64,000 nucleotides of DNA from Povalibacter uvarum (GCF_014202975.1 NZ_JACHHZ010000006.1:62001-126000); one strand, 5' to 3'; numbered from the stretch's first letter, positions 37,263 through 50,424 are shown. Translations and numbers: made by a program. Notes: generated by a model not told the origin, from the sequence alone.

Positions 37263-38694
37263 ACACCCTCACTTCCAGGATCTTCATCGAGTTCGTCTTC
37301 CCCGACACCCCTGACAGTTCGCCCTTTGTCAGGATGATCCGGTCGCCGGCTTCGACCATTTTCTTGTCGAGCATGAGACGGAAAATATCGTTGTAAACCT
37401 GCTGCGCGTCAGTGTGGAGGATGTCGAAGTTCACCGGGTAGACACCGCGGTAGAGCATCACGCGACGACGCGTGGCCTCATGGCGCGTGAAGGCGTAGAT
37501 CGGAATGTCGGCGCGGATGCGGGACATCCACAGTGGTGTCGAGCCCGATTCCGTCAGGGCGACGATGGCTTTCACCTTGAGATGATTCGCCGTGTACATC
37601 ACGGCCATCGCGATCGCTTCGTCGGTCTTCTCGAACTGGCCGCCATCGCTGCGATGGCGAATCGGCGTGTGGGAAGACTCGTACTTCTCGGCGCCGAGAA
37701 TGACCTGGGCCATCGCCTGCACCGCTTTCACCGGATACTTGCCGACTGCGCTTTCACCGGAAAGCATCACGGCGTCCGTCCCGTCCATCACGGCATTCGC
37801 GACGTCCGACACTTCGGCGCGGGTCGGGATGGGGTTGTGAATCATCGACTCCATCATCTGGGTCGCGGTGATGACGACACGGTTGCGTTTTCGCGTCGCT
37901 GAGATGATGTGCTTCTGCAAGCCCGTCAGTTCGGCGTAACCCACTTCCACGCCGAGATCGCCGCGCGCCACCATGACTGCATCGCTTGCCTGGATGATGC
38001 GATCCAGGTTCACGATCGCTTCGCTGCGCTCGATCTTCGCCACCAGCTGGCCGTGGCCGTTCTCCGCCCGCAGCAATCGACGGGCCTCTTCCATATCCGA
38101 ACCATCGCGCGCGAAGGACACGGCGAGATAGTCGACGCCCAGCTCGGCAGCGAGCTTGATGTCGATCCGGTCCTTGTCCGTCAGCGCGCCGGCGGAAAGT
38201 CCGCCGCCCTGCTTGTTGATGCCCTTGTTGTCGGAGAGCTCGCCGCCGACCACGACCTGGGTTGCGATCCGCGAGCCGTCCACCGCTGTCACTTCGAGGA
38301 CGATCTGCCCGTCATTGAGGAGCAGCACATCTCCTGCGCTCACATCGCGGGGCAGGCTCTTGTACGCGACGCCCACGCTCGTTGCCGTTCCGGCCTTTGC
38401 GTCGAGCGAGACGTCGAGCGTGAAGGGCGCGCCGTCGACCAGTTGCACCGGGCCATTGGCAAAGCGCTCGATCCGGATCTTCGGTCCCTGGAGGTCGCCG
38501 AGCACGGCGACCTGCTTGCCGACCTGCTCCGCCACCTCGCGCACCATCTGCACACGCTTTGCGTGCGCCTGGGGTTCGCCGTGGGAGAAGTTCACACGCA
38601 CGACATCGGCGCCCGCGACGATGAGGTCGGTGAGCACTTTGGGATTGTCCGTGGCCGGACCCAGGGTCGTCAGGATTTTTGTGCGGCGGAGCAT
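37261..38694 (-). CDS. pyk: Pyruvate kinase
   Basis: 477 residues: RRTKILTTLGPATDNP at the start, VNFSHG, GDLQGPKIRIERF, and active-site LVAKIERSEAIVNLDRII. It makes pyruvate and ATP from PEP. It is the last gene of tkt-gap-pgk-pyk. The gap to pgk is 146 bases and holds a heptamer array. Confidence 0.97.
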   Translation of the reverse strand: MLRRTKILTTLGPATDNPKVLTDLIVAGADVVRVNFSHGEPQAHAKRVQMVREVAEQVGKQVAVLGDLQGPKIRIERFANGPVQLVDGAPFTLDVSLDAKAGTATSVGVAYKSLPRDVSAGDVLLLNDGQIVLEVTAVDGSRIATQVVVGGELSDNKGINKQGGGLSAGALTDKDRIDIKLAAELGVDYLAVSFARDGSDMEEARRLLRAENGHGQLVAKIERSEAIVNLDRIIQASDAVMVARGDLGVEVGYAELTGLQKHIISATRKRNRVVITATQMMESMIHNPIPTRAEVSDVANAVMDGTDAVMLSGESAVGKYPVKAVQAMAQVILGAEKYESSHTPIRHRSDGGQFEKTDEAIAMAVMYTANHLKVKAIVALTESGSTPLWMSRIRADIPIYAFTRHEATRRRVMLYRGVYPVNFDILHTDAQQVYNDIFRLMLDKKMVEAGDRIILTKGELSGVSGKTNSMKILEVRV

Positions 38695-38703
38695 TGGAGA
38701 AGT

Positions 38704-38745
38704 GACTGGCGGATGGCGGATGGGTCAGAGAAACATCAGCCAGTC
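38704..38745. repeat. Heptamer array, locus 6 (pyk leader)
   Basis: Units GACTGGC, GGATGGC and GGATGGG, then border TCAGAGAA. GCCAGTC at 38739-38745 is the exact complement of the first unit, giving a short inverted pair. It lies about 10 bases before the pyk ATG. Confidence 0.7.
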
Positions 38746-38840
38746 TAATCCCGTCTGCTCAGCGGAAGTAAGTGCCTTGCGACCGATCGTCCGATAAGTG
38801 ACGACGATGGCGGGCAGATTCGCCATCGTCGTTGAGAGCT

Positions 38841-40016
38841 CTACTGGCCGCGTTCTTCAAGCACAGCGACCGCCGGGAGCTTCTTGCCTTCGAGGAATTC
38901 GAGGAAGGCACCGCCGCCGGTCGAGATATAGGAAATGTCGTCTTCGACGCGGTATTTCTCGATCGCCGCGAGCGTGTCGCCACCGCCGGCAATCGAGAAC
39001 GCGGAACTGCGGGCCACTGCGTGAGCCAGCGTCTTGGTGCCTTCGCCGAACTGATCGAACTCGAAAACGCCGACCGGTCCGTTCCAGACGATCGTGCCGG
39101 CATTCGCGCACAGGCGGCCGAACTGCTCCGCCGTATCCGGACCGATGTCGAGGATCATCTCGTCGGCGGCCACGTTGGCGACCTTCTTCACGTCCGCTTC
39201 CGCATTCGCGGAGAACTCTTTCGCGACGACGACATCCGTCGGCAGCGGAATCTCGACCTTGAGCTCGGCCGAGCGCTTGAGCAGGCCCTTGGCGATGTCG
39301 AGCATTTCCATCTCGACGAGCGACTTGCCGATGTTGTGTCCGGCCGCCGCGAGGAAGGTATTCGCGATGCCGCCGCCGACGATGAGCTTGTCGACCTTCG
39401 TCAGCAGGCTTTCGAGCACCGTGAGCTTCGTCGACACCTTCGATCCCGCGACGATCGCCATCAGCGGGCGCTTCGGCTTCTCGAGCGCCGTTTCCAGCGC
39501 GACGAGTTCGTTCATCAGCAGCGGTCCGGCGCAGGCCACCTTCGCGTACTTCGCGACGCCGTGCGTGCTCGCCTCCGCACGGTGCGCTGTGCCGAACGCA
39601 TCCATGACGTACACATCGCACAGGTCGGCCATCTTGCGCGACAGGTCTTCCTTGTCCTTCTTCTCGCCCTTGTTGAACCGGACGTTCTCGAGCAGCACGA
39701 CTTCGCCCGGTTCGCACGTCACGCCCTCGAGCCAGTTCTTCTCGAACCGGACCTTGAAGCCGAGCAGCTCGGACAGCCGCTTCGCGACCGGCGCCAGCGA
39801 GAACTCCTCGTCGTAGACGCCCTCTTCCGGGCGACCGAGGTGCGACATGAGCATCACCCGCGCACCTGCTGCTTTCGCCGCCTGGATCGTCGGCAGGGAA
39901 GCACGGATACGCGCGTCGCTGGTCACGACGCCACCCTGTACGGGCACGTTGAGATCCTCGCGGATCAGCACGCGCTTGCCGCGCAGATCGAGCTCAGTCA
40001 TTCGCAGGATGGGCAT
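38841..40016 (-). CDS. pgk: Phosphoglycerate kinase
   Basis: 391 residues: [31 protein letters not shown], and C-terminal [12 protein letters not shown]. It interconverts 1,3-bisphosphoglycerate and 3-phosphoglycerate with ATP. ATG 40016 is preceded by GGAG at a good distance; the internal ATG at 40001 (MTELDLRGK) is closer to many homologues' start. Flanked on both sides by 146-base gaps holding repeats. Confidence 0.97.
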   Translation of the reverse strand: MPILRMTELDLRGKRVLIREDLNVPVQGGVVTSDARIRASLPTIQAAKAAGARVMLMSHLGRPEEGVYDEEFSLAPVAKRLSELLGFKVRFEKNWLEGVTCEPGEVVLLENVRFNKGEKKDKEDLSRKMADLCDVYVMDAFGTAHRAEASTHGVAKYAKVACAGPLLMNELVALETALEKPKRPLMAIVAGSKVSTKLTVLESLLTKVDKLIVGGGIANTFLAAAGHNIGKSLVEMEMLDIAKGLLKRSAELKVEIPLPTDVVVAKEFSANAEADVKKVANVAADEMILDIGPDTAEQFGRLCANAGTIVWNGPVGVFEFDQFGEGTKTLAHAVARSSAFSIAGGGDTLAAIEKYRVEDDISYISTGGGAFLEFLEGKKLPAVAVLEERGQ

Positions 40017-40030
40017 GGAGGCTCCGGAGG

Positions 40031-40157
40031 CAGCCAGCAGCTGGCTGGCTGGCTAGCTGGCTAGCTCGCTAGCCAGATGATGGACAAAGAAGGAATCGTT
40101 CGGTCTCTGGCCAGCCAGCCCACTCCGGACAGGAGCAGCGCCAGCCAGCCAGTCGGC
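40031..40157. repeat. Octamer-rich array pair, locus 7 (gap-pgk gap)
   Basis: CAGCCAG, CAGCTGG, two CTGG, CTAGCTGG, CTAGCTCG, then CTAGCCAGA (40031-40077). After 28 bases, TCTGGCCAGCC begins the opposite arm (40106 on), and a further CCAGCCAGCCAG block reaches 40152. This is the most overgrown locus, and its units are mainly 4 or 8 bases. Confidence 0.7.
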
Positions 40158-40162
40158 CGATC

Positions 40163-43187
<3,025 letters not shown>

Positions 43188-43630
43188 GGACCTTCGGAAC
43201 CCCTTTTCGACCCGGCTTTCAACAGCCGCGCATTCTGGACCAAGGGGGCGTCAGCGGCAATGGAAGTGGGACGCCGTCGACACAATTCGCGGGAACTTTC
43301 GGGGCGTCGACGCGTAGGAGCAGGCTGAGATACAGCCGCGTGCGCGAGCCGGGAGGCGGAACTTCGCGCTTCGATCCGCGGTCCAGCAAAGCATCAGCGG
43401 GCGGGCGTGCCGGCTTGCAGTTCGTGGAGTCGCCGCCAGTGAGACGCACTGCAAAGAATCGGGCACTGGTTCGACGGCGCCCCGGCTGATAAGACCTTGG
43501 TCACCCTTTCAGCCACGTAGGCATTGTTACGATGTCATGAATCGAGGGAGTCATCGACCATGCCCTGGGACCCTGACTCCGGAACATGACGCTTGTGATG
43601 ATTATGTCGGACCGGACGTAACCGAATCTG
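43188..43630. other. 443-base gene-free stretch between tkt and cpdA
   Basis: No supported gene. It must hold divergent promoters for tkt and the phosphodiesterase gene. Seen in it: two GGAACTT sites (43292-43298 and 43358-43364), the second followed 16 bases later by GTCCAG, loosely like a sigma-E promoter; and a hairpin at 43484-43514 (GGCTGA with TCAGCC, inner AAG/CTT). An open frame on the minus strand at 43219-43449 has no recognisable content. Confidence 0.5.
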
Positions 43631-44404
43631 ATGAAATCCTTTCGCTTCATTCATTTCACCGATACGCATCTGACCGGTGATGCGGCAGCGACGCTGCGTG
43701 GCGTTGCGAGCCTGCCCGCCCTCCAGGCGGCCATTGCCGATGCGCGTCACCGCTGTCATCAGCCCGACGGTGTCCTGTTGACGGGCGACCTGGTGCAGGA
43801 CGATCCGTCCGGTTATCGCCTGATCCGGCAGGTCTTCGGCGGATCGACCGTGCCCGTGCTCTGCCTCGCGGGCAATCACGATGTGCCGCACGAGATGCGC
43901 GCCGAGCTGAACACCGGCCCCTTCCAGGTCGGCGGCGAAATGGAGTTCGGCCGGTGGCTCGTCGTGATGCTCGACACGTGGATCGAACACGACGCGAGCG
44001 GCCGCATCGGTGAAGCACAGCTCGCTCATTTGCGCGACGTGCTGCGCACGCATCGCAATCATCATGTGCTCGTCTGCCTGCATCATCATCCCATCCGCAT
44101 GCGCAGCGAATGGCTCGATCAGGTCGGACTGCAGGATGCAGAGGAATTCCTGAACATCGTCCGCACCCACTCCAACGTGCGCGGCGTGCTCTGGGGACAT
44201 GTGCATCAGTCGCTCGACAGCTTCGTCGCGGGCGTCCGGTTCATGGCCTCACCCGCCACGTGTGCGCAGTTCCTTCCGAACAGCGACGACTTCGCCATCG
44301 ACGATCGCCCACCGGGCTATCGCCTCCTCGAGCTGATGCCGGACGGCTCGATCGCCACGGAAGTGATCTGGCTCGAACGGTACGCGCAGCGCGTCGTCGC
44401 CTGA
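43631..44404 (+). CDS. cpdA: CpdA-like cyclic nucleotide phosphodiesterase (metallophosphatase)
   Basis: 257 residues with the five metallophosphatase motifs: FTDTHLTGD (Asp11, His13), LTGDLVQDD, LAGNHDVPHEM, HHHP and GHVHQ. The family includes CpdA, which hydrolyses 3',5'-cAMP; motif spacing and length fit. No membrane segment is present. ATG 43631 has no strong ribosome site. Specificity for cAMP over other phosphodiesters is by family only. Confidence 0.85.
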   Translation: MKSFRFIHFTDTHLTGDAAATLRGVASLPALQAAIADARHRCHQPDGVLLTGDLVQDDPSGYRLIRQVFGGSTVPVLCLAGNHDVPHEMRAELNTGPFQVGGEMEFGRWLVVMLDTWIEHDASGRIGEAQLAHLRDVLRTHRNHHVLVCLHHHPIRMRSEWLDQVGLQDAEEFLNIVRTHSNVRGVLWGHVHQSLDSFVAGVRFMASPATCAQFLPNSDDFAIDDRPPGYRLLELMPDGSIATEVIWLERYAQRVVA

Positions 44405-44474
44405 TCGTCCCGATGCTGGCGGGATCGCGCCAGCCGGCAGATACTGCGGGCAACTTCCGAAGCGATGGCCCGCC

Positions 44475-45353
44475 ATGCCCTTTTTCTTCCGTACGCTTGC
44501 CCTTGCCGCCCTGTTGGCGACTACGTCCGCGGCGGTTGCGGCACCCGGCGGTGAAAGGCATGCGCTCTGGTCGCTCAAGGGAAAATCGAACACGGTCTAT
44601 CTGCTGGGATCGGTTCACTTCCTGAAGCCGACCGACCAGCTCCCCGGCGCCATCGACACTGCGTATCGCGACGCGGAGAAGCTCGTGATGGAGATCGACA
44701 TGGATGATCTCGATCCGCTCGAGGCGCAGCAGATCACGCTGCAGCTCGGCATGCTTCCAGAAGGCAGGACGCTCGAGTCGGAACTCGGTGCGAAGGCCTA
44801 TGCACAGGTCGCAACGCAGGCGCGCGCCATCGGCGTGGATCCCGCATTGCTCAATCGTTTCCGCCCGTGGCTGGCCGCGATGACGCTCGTGCAGCTGCAG
44901 CTCATGAAGCAGGGACTCGATCCGCAATCAGGCGTCGAGCAGCGGCTCACTGCACGCGCCGCGGTGGACCGCAAGGAGATCACCGGACTCGAAACCATGG
45001 AGCAGCAGCTCGGCATGCTTGCCGGACTGCCGGAGGATCAGCAGCGTGAGTTCCTGATGTACAGCGTCGAAGACGTCGAACGCGCATCGAAGGAGATCGA
45101 TGAGCTGATCGCGGCGTGGCGCATCGGCGATACGAGCACGCTCGACAAGTTGCTGTCGGAAGGCTTCGACAAATACCCGGACCTTTATCGCCCGCTTACC
45201 GTCGATCGCAATCGGCGCTGGATCCCGAATATCGAAGCGCTGCTCGATGACTCAGACGACTACCTGGTCGTAGTCGGGGCTCTGCACCTGGTGGGCAAGG
45301 ACAGCGTGATCGATCTGCTGGAACGCAAAGGGCACAAGATCACGCAGCATTGA
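44475..45353 (+). CDS. TraB/GumN family protein
   Basis: 292 residues with a signal peptide (RTLALAALLATTSAAVAA). LWSLKGKSNTVYLLGSVHFLKP is the GX2H-type first motif, and VVGALHLVGKDSVIDLLERKGHKI the second, as in TraB/GumN proteins distantly related to Tiki metalloproteases. Function in bacteria is not settled. It is 70 bases after cpdA and converges with crcB with a 14-base overlap. Confidence 0.9.
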   Translation: MPFFFRTLALAALLATTSAAVAAPGGERHALWSLKGKSNTVYLLGSVHFLKPTDQLPGAIDTAYRDAEKLVMEIDMDDLDPLEAQQITLQLGMLPEGRTLESELGAKAYAQVATQARAIGVDPALLNRFRPWLAAMTLVQLQLMKQGLDPQSGVEQRLTARAAVDRKEITGLETMEQQLGMLAGLPEDQQREFLMYSVEDVERASKEIDELIAAWRIGDTSTLDKLLSEGFDKYPDLYRPLTVDRNRRWIPNIEALLDDSDDYLVVVGALHLVGKDSVIDLLERKGHKITQH

Positions 45354-45726
45354 GCTTTCCGATCGCATAGCCCGCCCAGACCGCGAGCAGGCAAAGCGCG
45401 ACCGACAGCGCGACGTTCGCTCCAGCGAACAGGATCTTGCCGTCGCGCACCAGCGCGAACGTCTGCAGGCTGAATGCGGAAAACGTGGTGTAGCCGCCCA
45501 GTATCCCGACCATGAGGAATTCGCGCGCGGGCTGTGAATCAGGCCGCGTGTCCGTCATGGCGGCGACGAGGCCGATCAGGAACGAGCCGGTGACGTTGAC
45601 GAAGAGCGTGCCCCAGGGAAACGACGTTCCCATTCGCTGGGCGACCAGCATGCCGAGCCAGTGCCGCCCGACCCCGCCGACGGCGCTGCCGAGCGCTATT
45701 ACGGTGTAGGTCGTCAGCGTCTTCAC
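45340..45726 (-). CDS. crcB: Fluoride ion channel CrcB/Fluc
   Basis: 128 residues, four membrane helices, with GGVGRHW, NVTGSFLIG (pore Asn) and GGYTTFSAFS, all Fluc signatures. It exports fluoride as a dual-topology dimer. The start is GTG at 45726, 10 bases after the rubredoxin stop, so the two are probably co-transcribed. No fluoride riboswitch is seen ahead of it. Confidence 0.92.
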   Translation of the reverse strand: MKTLTTYTVIALGSAVGGVGRHWLGMLVAQRMGTSFPWGTLFVNVTGSFLIGLVAAMTDTRPDSQPAREFLMVGILGGYTTFSAFSLQTFALVRDGKILFAGANVALSVALCLLAVWAGYAIGKLNAA

Positions 45727-45736
45727 TATCCGCCGC

Positions 45737-45901
45737 TCAGACTTCCACCATCTCGAAATCTTCCTTGCCGGCGCCGCAATCCGGACACCGCCATGACAGC
45801 GGCACATCCTCCCAGCGCGTGCCGGGGGCGAGACCGGAGATGGGGTCGCCCTTCTCCTCCTCGTAGATATAGCCGCAGATCACGCACATGTAGGCTTTCA
45901 T
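45737..45901 (-). CDS. Rubredoxin, 54 residues
   Basis: ATG 45901 to TGA 45737-45739 encodes MKAYMCVICGYIYEEEKGDP and ends DFEMVEV. Two Cys pairs, CVICG and CPDCGAG, hold one iron; YIYEEEKGDP and WRCPDCG are family signatures. It is a small cytosolic electron carrier. It is divergent from hemL and directly precedes crcB. A nearby rubredoxin reductase or hydroxylase is not seen. Confidence 0.95.
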   Translation of the reverse strand: MKAYMCVICGYIYEEEKGDPISGLAPGTRWEDVPLSWRCPDCGAGKEDFEMVEV

Positions 45902-46104
45902 CAACAGTCACGCACGGGAAGTTGTGAGATTTCGAGGGCGGCGATTATAGAGGGAGTTGCGTCGCGCTGTCGTCAGGTCGCTACAGCTCGAGGTCGTCGC
46001 GGCTCGGGACCCGGATCCGGCCGCCCGGCGGGGTGCTTCCGCCGCCTTCTGCCCCTACACTTGCGCCCCTGTCACGGTCTTTGTCACCCGCGGAGTTTCC
46101 GACC

Positions 46105-47373
46105 TTGTCTCTCTTCACCGATGCCTCCCGCTACATCCCCGGCGGCGTGAACTCGCCCGTGCGCGCTTTCCGCTCCGTCGGCGGCGAACCGCTGTTCATC
46201 GAGCGAGCCAGCGGTGCGCACATCTTTGCCGCGGACGGACGGCAGTACATCGACTATGTGGGCTCCTGGGGTCCGATGATCCTGGGTCATGCGCATCCGG
46301 ACGTGATCAGGGTCGTGCAGGAACGGGCGGCGCTGGGATTGTCCTTCGGCGCGCCGACACAGATCGAAACCCGGCTGGCCCAGAAGGTCTGCGAGCTCAT
46401 GCCATCGATCGAGCTGGTCCGGATGGTGAGCTCGGGCACCGAGGCCACGATGAGCGCGATCCGACTCGCACGCGGATTCACGGGCCGCAGCAAGATCGTG
46501 AAATTCGAAGGCTGCTATCACGGTCATTCGGATTCGTTGCTCGTGAAGGCCGGCTCCGGCGCGCTGACGCTCGGCGTCCCCACTTCTCCTGGTGTGCCGC
46601 CCGAACTGGCGGCTCATACGATCACGCTGGCTTACAACGACATCGCCCAGGTCCAGCAGACCTTCACCGACATGGGCCGCGAGATCGCATGCGTCATCGT
46701 CGAACCGATTGCCGGCAACATGAACTGCGTGCCGCCGGTGCCTGGGTTCCTCGAAGCACTGCGGGCGCTCTGCGACCGCCACGACTCGGTGTTGATCTTC
46801 GATGAAGTAATGACCGGCTTTCGCGTCGCGCTCGGCGGCGCCCAGCAGCTCTACGGCATCAAGCCCGATCTCACGACGCTCGGGAAGATCATCGGCGGCG
46901 GCATGCCCGTCGGTGCGTTCGGCGGCAAGCGCGAGATCATGCAGCAGATCGCGCCTCTCGGCCCCGTCTACCAGGCGGGCACACTTTCCGGGAATCCTGT
47001 CGCCATGGCAGCGGGCCTCGCCACGCTGGAGGCAATCAGCGCGCCGTCATTCCATGCGGCGCTGGCGGAACGAACGAACCAGCTGATCGAGGGCCTCTCG
47101 CTCGCCGCCCGCACGGCGAACGTTCCGTTCAGCACGAATCATGTCTGCGGCATGTTCGGCCTGTTCTTCACGGACAAGGCCCCCGTCCGCTACTTCCGGG
47201 AAGTCATGGCCTGCAACGTCGAACGATTCAACCGCTTCTTCCATGCGATGCTCGACGAAGGCGTCTATCTCGCCCCATCGGCGTACGAAGCAGGGTTCGT
47301 CTCGTCGGCGCACGACGCGAACCTCATCGAGTCCACCGTGAAAGCCGCTCGCGCCGCGTTCTCGAGAATCTGA
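46105..47373 (+). CDS. hemL: Glutamate-1-semialdehyde 2,1-aminomutase
   Basis: About 422 residues. [21 protein letters not shown] begins the homology and [22 protein letters not shown] holds the PLP lysine. It makes 5-aminolevulinate in the C5 route to heme. No ATG lies close to the conserved start; TTG at 46105 with GGAG 9 bases upstream fits best, while the ATG at 46033 would add 24 unusual residues. The stop is 4 bases before the Wzi-like gene. Confidence 0.93.
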   Translation: MSLFTDASRYIPGGVNSPVRAFRSVGGEPLFIERASGAHIFAADGRQYIDYVGSWGPMILGHAHPDVIRVVQERAALGLSFGAPTQIETRLAQKVCELMPSIELVRMVSSGTEATMSAIRLARGFTGRSKIVKFEGCYHGHSDSLLVKAGSGALTLGVPTSPGVPPELAAHTITLAYNDIAQVQQTFTDMGREIACVIVEPIAGNMNCVPPVPGFLEALRALCDRHDSVLIFDEVMTGFRVALGGAQQLYGIKPDLTTLGKIIGGGMPVGAFGGKREIMQQIAPLGPVYQAGTLSGNPVAMAAGLATLEAISAPSFHAALAERTNQLIEGLSLAARTANVPFSTNHVCGMFGLFFTDKAPVRYFREVMACNVERFNRFFHAMLDEGVYLAPSAYEAGFVSSAHDANLIESTVKAARAAFSRI

Positions 47374-47377
47374 CCGG

Positions 47378-49327
47378 ATGCACATCAAGTCGATTGCCTG
47401 CGCCCTGACGCTCCTCGGACTCGCTCAGGTCGCTCACGGGCGAGGCGTAACGCCCTACCTGCCGCTCAACCTGGCACCGGAAGTCGAGCGACAGATCGAG
47501 GAAGTCCTGATCCTGGCCGGCAAACCCGTCATGCGGCGGCCGATCGCCGCGGCAAACGTGCTCGATGCCTTGCCCGAGGCCTGCAAGGTCGACCGGCCTC
47601 TGTGCGATTCCGTTCGCAGCTATCTCAACCGCTACATGCAGAAGGCTGGCCTGACGCACGCTCACGCGGAAGCGGCAGCGACATCCGATACCGTCGCGCC
47701 CGTCGCGAATCGGCGCGGCATGACGACGGATGACGAGTGGGCCGCATCGGCCCAGGCCTACTACCAGCCGAGCGACTACTTCCTGCTGTCCCTCGGCGGC
47801 GTGGCGCATCCGGACACGACATCGCCGGCAGGTTCTTACCTGAGCGCGGGATTCGAATACGCGCAGCTCGACGTCGGTTACCGCGACCGATGGATGTCGC
47901 CGCTGACGGACTCCGCGATGCTGATCAGCACCGAGGCGGAGACGATGCCGTCGATCTCGATTTCGAATTACACACCGATGACGCCGCTCGGGATCAACTA
48001 CGAATTCTTCCTCGCCGAGATGTCCGAGTCCGACCGGATCGTGTTCGAGGACGGCTACACCAGCGGCAATCCGGCGATCTTCGGCATGCAGCTCGGCATC
48101 GAACCGTTCGCGGGCTGGTCGCTCAGTGCGAATCGCATCATGCAGTTCGGCGGAGGCGAACGCGGCGGCAACTCCATCAGCGATGTGCTCGACGCCTTCT
48201 TCCGGCCTTCGAGCGCCGACAACCTCAGCGAAACCGAAGGCGCGGAGTTCGGTAACCAGGCCGCGTCGATCACTTCTCGCTTCCTGTTCCCGGGAAAGGT
48301 GCCCCTCGCGTTCTACATGGAATACGGCGGCGAGGACACATCACGGTCGCGCGACCTGCTCCTCGGCAACTCCTCGCTTTCTGTCGGCGTCGATCTGCCG
48401 AGGATCCTGCCGGACATCGGACTCACTTACGAAGTCTCGGAGTGGCAGAACGCCTGGTACGTCCATCACATCTATCAGGATGGCCTGACCAATGAAGGCC
48501 GCGTCATCGGTCACTGGGGCGCAGCGAACCGCGTCACCGGCGACGGGGTCGGCGCGCAGAGCCATATGCTGAAACTGACGTGGACGCCCTCGTTCGGTGG
48601 CTTCTTCGAAGCGCGTTACCGCACGCTGGCGAACGAGAGCTACTCCGGCTACGACTACACGCGCATGCACGATCTCTCGCTGCGGTACTCGCGCGACTGG
48701 AAGATGCTGAACTTCGGCGCCGAGATCCAGGCGGGCCGCGACGTCTTCGGCGAGGATTATCAGCGGTTCGCCGCCTTCGTGACGTACCCGCCCGGCGGAA
48801 TCGAGCGCACGCCGCGAGGCCTGACGACGCAGTCCAGTGCGAAGATCGGCGAATACTTCGTCGACGCCGGCGTGCACACGGGTGAACTCAGAACCGACCT
48901 GGCTGCATCGATTCCCCGCACCGAGACCAGCACGACGGGCGGGCACATCGCCGTCGGCGTGCGCCGCCCGATTTCGAATCGCAACGACATCGGCGTGCGA
49001 CTGGATATCGACGACCTCGACGGCTCGATGCTGCTCGGCGTGCGCGCCATCGACTATCGCTTTCGCCTGAACAAGAAGATTGCGCTGTCGCTGTTCGCGG
49101 GTGCTGCCCGCTACGATCTCGCGACGCCCGCTTACGGCATTTACACGGGCGCCGGCGTGCAATGGCGCGATGCTTTCCCGAAGTACGACATCGGCCTCGA
49201 ATACCGCTTCGCCGACAAGATCGCGCGCGACAACCTGTTGCCGGACGATCCGCCGAACGACGGTTCGCGTAACGACGCTTTCTATGACGCGTCGCTGCTG
49301 ACGCTCTACGTCAGCCGGCGCTGGTGA
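47378..49327 (+). CDS. Wzi-type capsule assembly outer-membrane protein
   Basis: 649 residues: signal peptide (MHIKSIACALTLLGLAQVAHG), a helical N-terminal region (about 30-100), then alternating amphipathic strands to the C-terminus typical of an outer-membrane barrel. Features such as PSDYFLLSLGG, GLTYEVSEWQNAWYVHHIYQDG and a final aromatic residue (RRW) match the Wzi family, which holds capsule polysaccharide at the surface. It starts 4 bases after hemL. Two glycosyltransferase genes follow, but no wza-wzc set is in view. Confidence 0.85.
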   Translation: MHIKSIACALTLLGLAQVAHGRGVTPYLPLNLAPEVERQIEEVLILAGKPVMRRPIAAANVLDALPEACKVDRPLCDSVRSYLNRYMQKAGLTHAHAEAAATSDTVAPVANRRGMTTDDEWAASAQAYYQPSDYFLLSLGGVAHPDTTSPAGSYLSAGFEYAQLDVGYRDRWMSPLTDSAMLISTEAETMPSISISNYTPMTPLGINYEFFLAEMSESDRIVFEDGYTSGNPAIFGMQLGIEPFAGWSLSANRIMQFGGGERGGNSISDVLDAFFRPSSADNLSETEGAEFGNQAASITSRFLFPGKVPLAFYMEYGGEDTSRSRDLLLGNSSLSVGVDLPRILPDIGLTYEVSEWQNAWYVHHIYQDGLTNEGRVIGHWGAANRVTGDGVGAQSHMLKLTWTPSFGGFFEARYRTLANESYSGYDYTRMHDLSLRYSRDWKMLNFGAEIQAGRDVFGEDYQRFAAFVTYPPGGIERTPRGLTTQSSAKIGEYFVDAGVHTGELRTDLAASIPRTETSTTGGHIAVGVRRPISNRNDIGVRLDIDDLDGSMLLGVRAIDYRFRLNKKIALSLFAGAARYDLATPAYGIYTGAGVQWRDAFPKYDIGLEYRFADKIARDNLLPDDPPNDGSRNDAFYDASLLTLYVSRRW

Positions 49328-50424
49328 GAGAGATCGAGAGAAGATCGGCCGCCCGCCGACCCATCGACGACACCGTTACGCTGCGCGCTGGCCAGGATCG
49401 CTTCGTACGCACGAACCAGCGTCGCACCCGCATTCTCGGGCAGGAACTCACCCAGATCGACCTGCTGTCGCGGCGTGCGCTGACTATAGTGTCGCGTTAG
49501 CAAGGCAGCGAGCGCATCAGCGTCGTCGACCGGGTATAGCTGGCCCGGGAAGTTGCTCAGGATCTCGCAGCACCCTTCCGTTCGCGAAGCGACCACCGGG
49601 AGGGCACTGTCGAGCGCCTCCGCCAGCACCAGACCGAATGCTTCTTCGCGCGAGGGACACACGAACAGATTCATGATCTGGAAGTAGTCCTTCGCGTTGC
49701 TGCGAAAGCCCGGCAGGATCACGCGATCACCGCCGAGGGCAACGAGCTCATCCTTCTGCCTGCCGTCTCCGAGGATCAGCACCTTCGCATCCGGAAGATT
49801 CGCCTTCGCGAAAGCGCGGATGAGGACATCCCATCCCTTGCGCTCGATGAGCTGCCCGACTCCGCCGATGACGAAATCGTTCTCCGCGATCCCGAGCTCG
49901 CGCCGCAGGCCCGCGCATTCTTCGCCACACAGCTTGCGATTCGGCCGGACGATGTTCGGCGTGTAGAAGACGTCGCCGCGGTAGCTTGCAGGAATCAGTC
50001 GTTGCTGCCATCGCGCGACGCATAAAATTGCATCGAGCCCCAGATAGGCGTCGTCGAAGCAATGCATGTGGAGCGTGCCTGTCGTGACGACCGTTCCCTT
50101 CAATCGCGCGACGAGCTTCGTCGCGCGCGTCAGATGTGCATGTGCGATGTCCGGTGCATACTCGGCAATCACGCGTCGCAGCGCTCGCAGGGCAAACCAT
50201 TGACGACGGATCCGGAACACGGTGACGCGGGAATCGAGATGATCACGGATCGATCCCTGCGCTCCGCCGCGTTTGAGAAACTGGCGCAAGGTGGGCCAGC
50301 CGGGAACAGCGACAGCGACTTCATGTCCGGCCGCTGCAAGATAGTTGCAATACTCCGCGGCAGATCGCTCCGATCCCTTGAACCCTTCAGACAGGATGAC
50401 GTGCAGAATACGCAATCGAGTCAT
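49306..50424 (-). CDS. Glycosyltransferase family 4
   Basis: 372 residues with a GT-B fold. LRILHVILSEGFKGSERSAAEYCNYLAAAGHEVAVA is the acceptor-side start and CPSREEAFGLVLAEALDSALPVVAS the donor-site EX7E region. It is a retaining enzyme that would add a sugar to a lipid- or LPS-linked glycan. Its 3' end overlaps the Wzi-like gene by 22 bases, and it diverges from the GT9 gene across only 48 bases. Sugar specificity is unknown. Confidence 0.9.
   Translation of the reverse strand: MTRLRILHVILSEGFKGSERSAAEYCNYLAAAGHEVAVAVPGWPTLRQFLKRGGAQGSIRDHLDSRVTVFRIRRQWFALRALRRVIAEYAPDIAHAHLTRATKLVARLKGTVVTTGTLHMHCFDDAYLGLDAILCVARWQQRLIPASYRGDVFYTPNIVRPNRKLCGEECAGLRRELGIAENDFVIGGVGQLIERKGWDVLIRAFAKANLPDAKVLILGDGRQKDELVALGGDRVILPGFRSNAKDYFQIMNLFVCPSREEAFGLVLAEALDSALPVVASRTEGCCEILSNFPGQLYPVDDADALAALLTRHYSQRTPRQQVDLGEFLPENAGATLVRAYEAILASAQRNGVVDGSAGGRSSLDLSHQRRLT

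Noticed and set aside
43219-43449. A 76-codon minus-strand frame in the tkt-cpdA gap
   Set aside because: No ribosome site, motif or recognisable composition; length is expected by chance in GC-rich DNA.
45727-45950. A fluoride riboswitch before crcB
   Set aside because: Only 10 bases separate crcB from the rubredoxin gene, and I saw no riboswitch-like fold before the rubredoxin gene.
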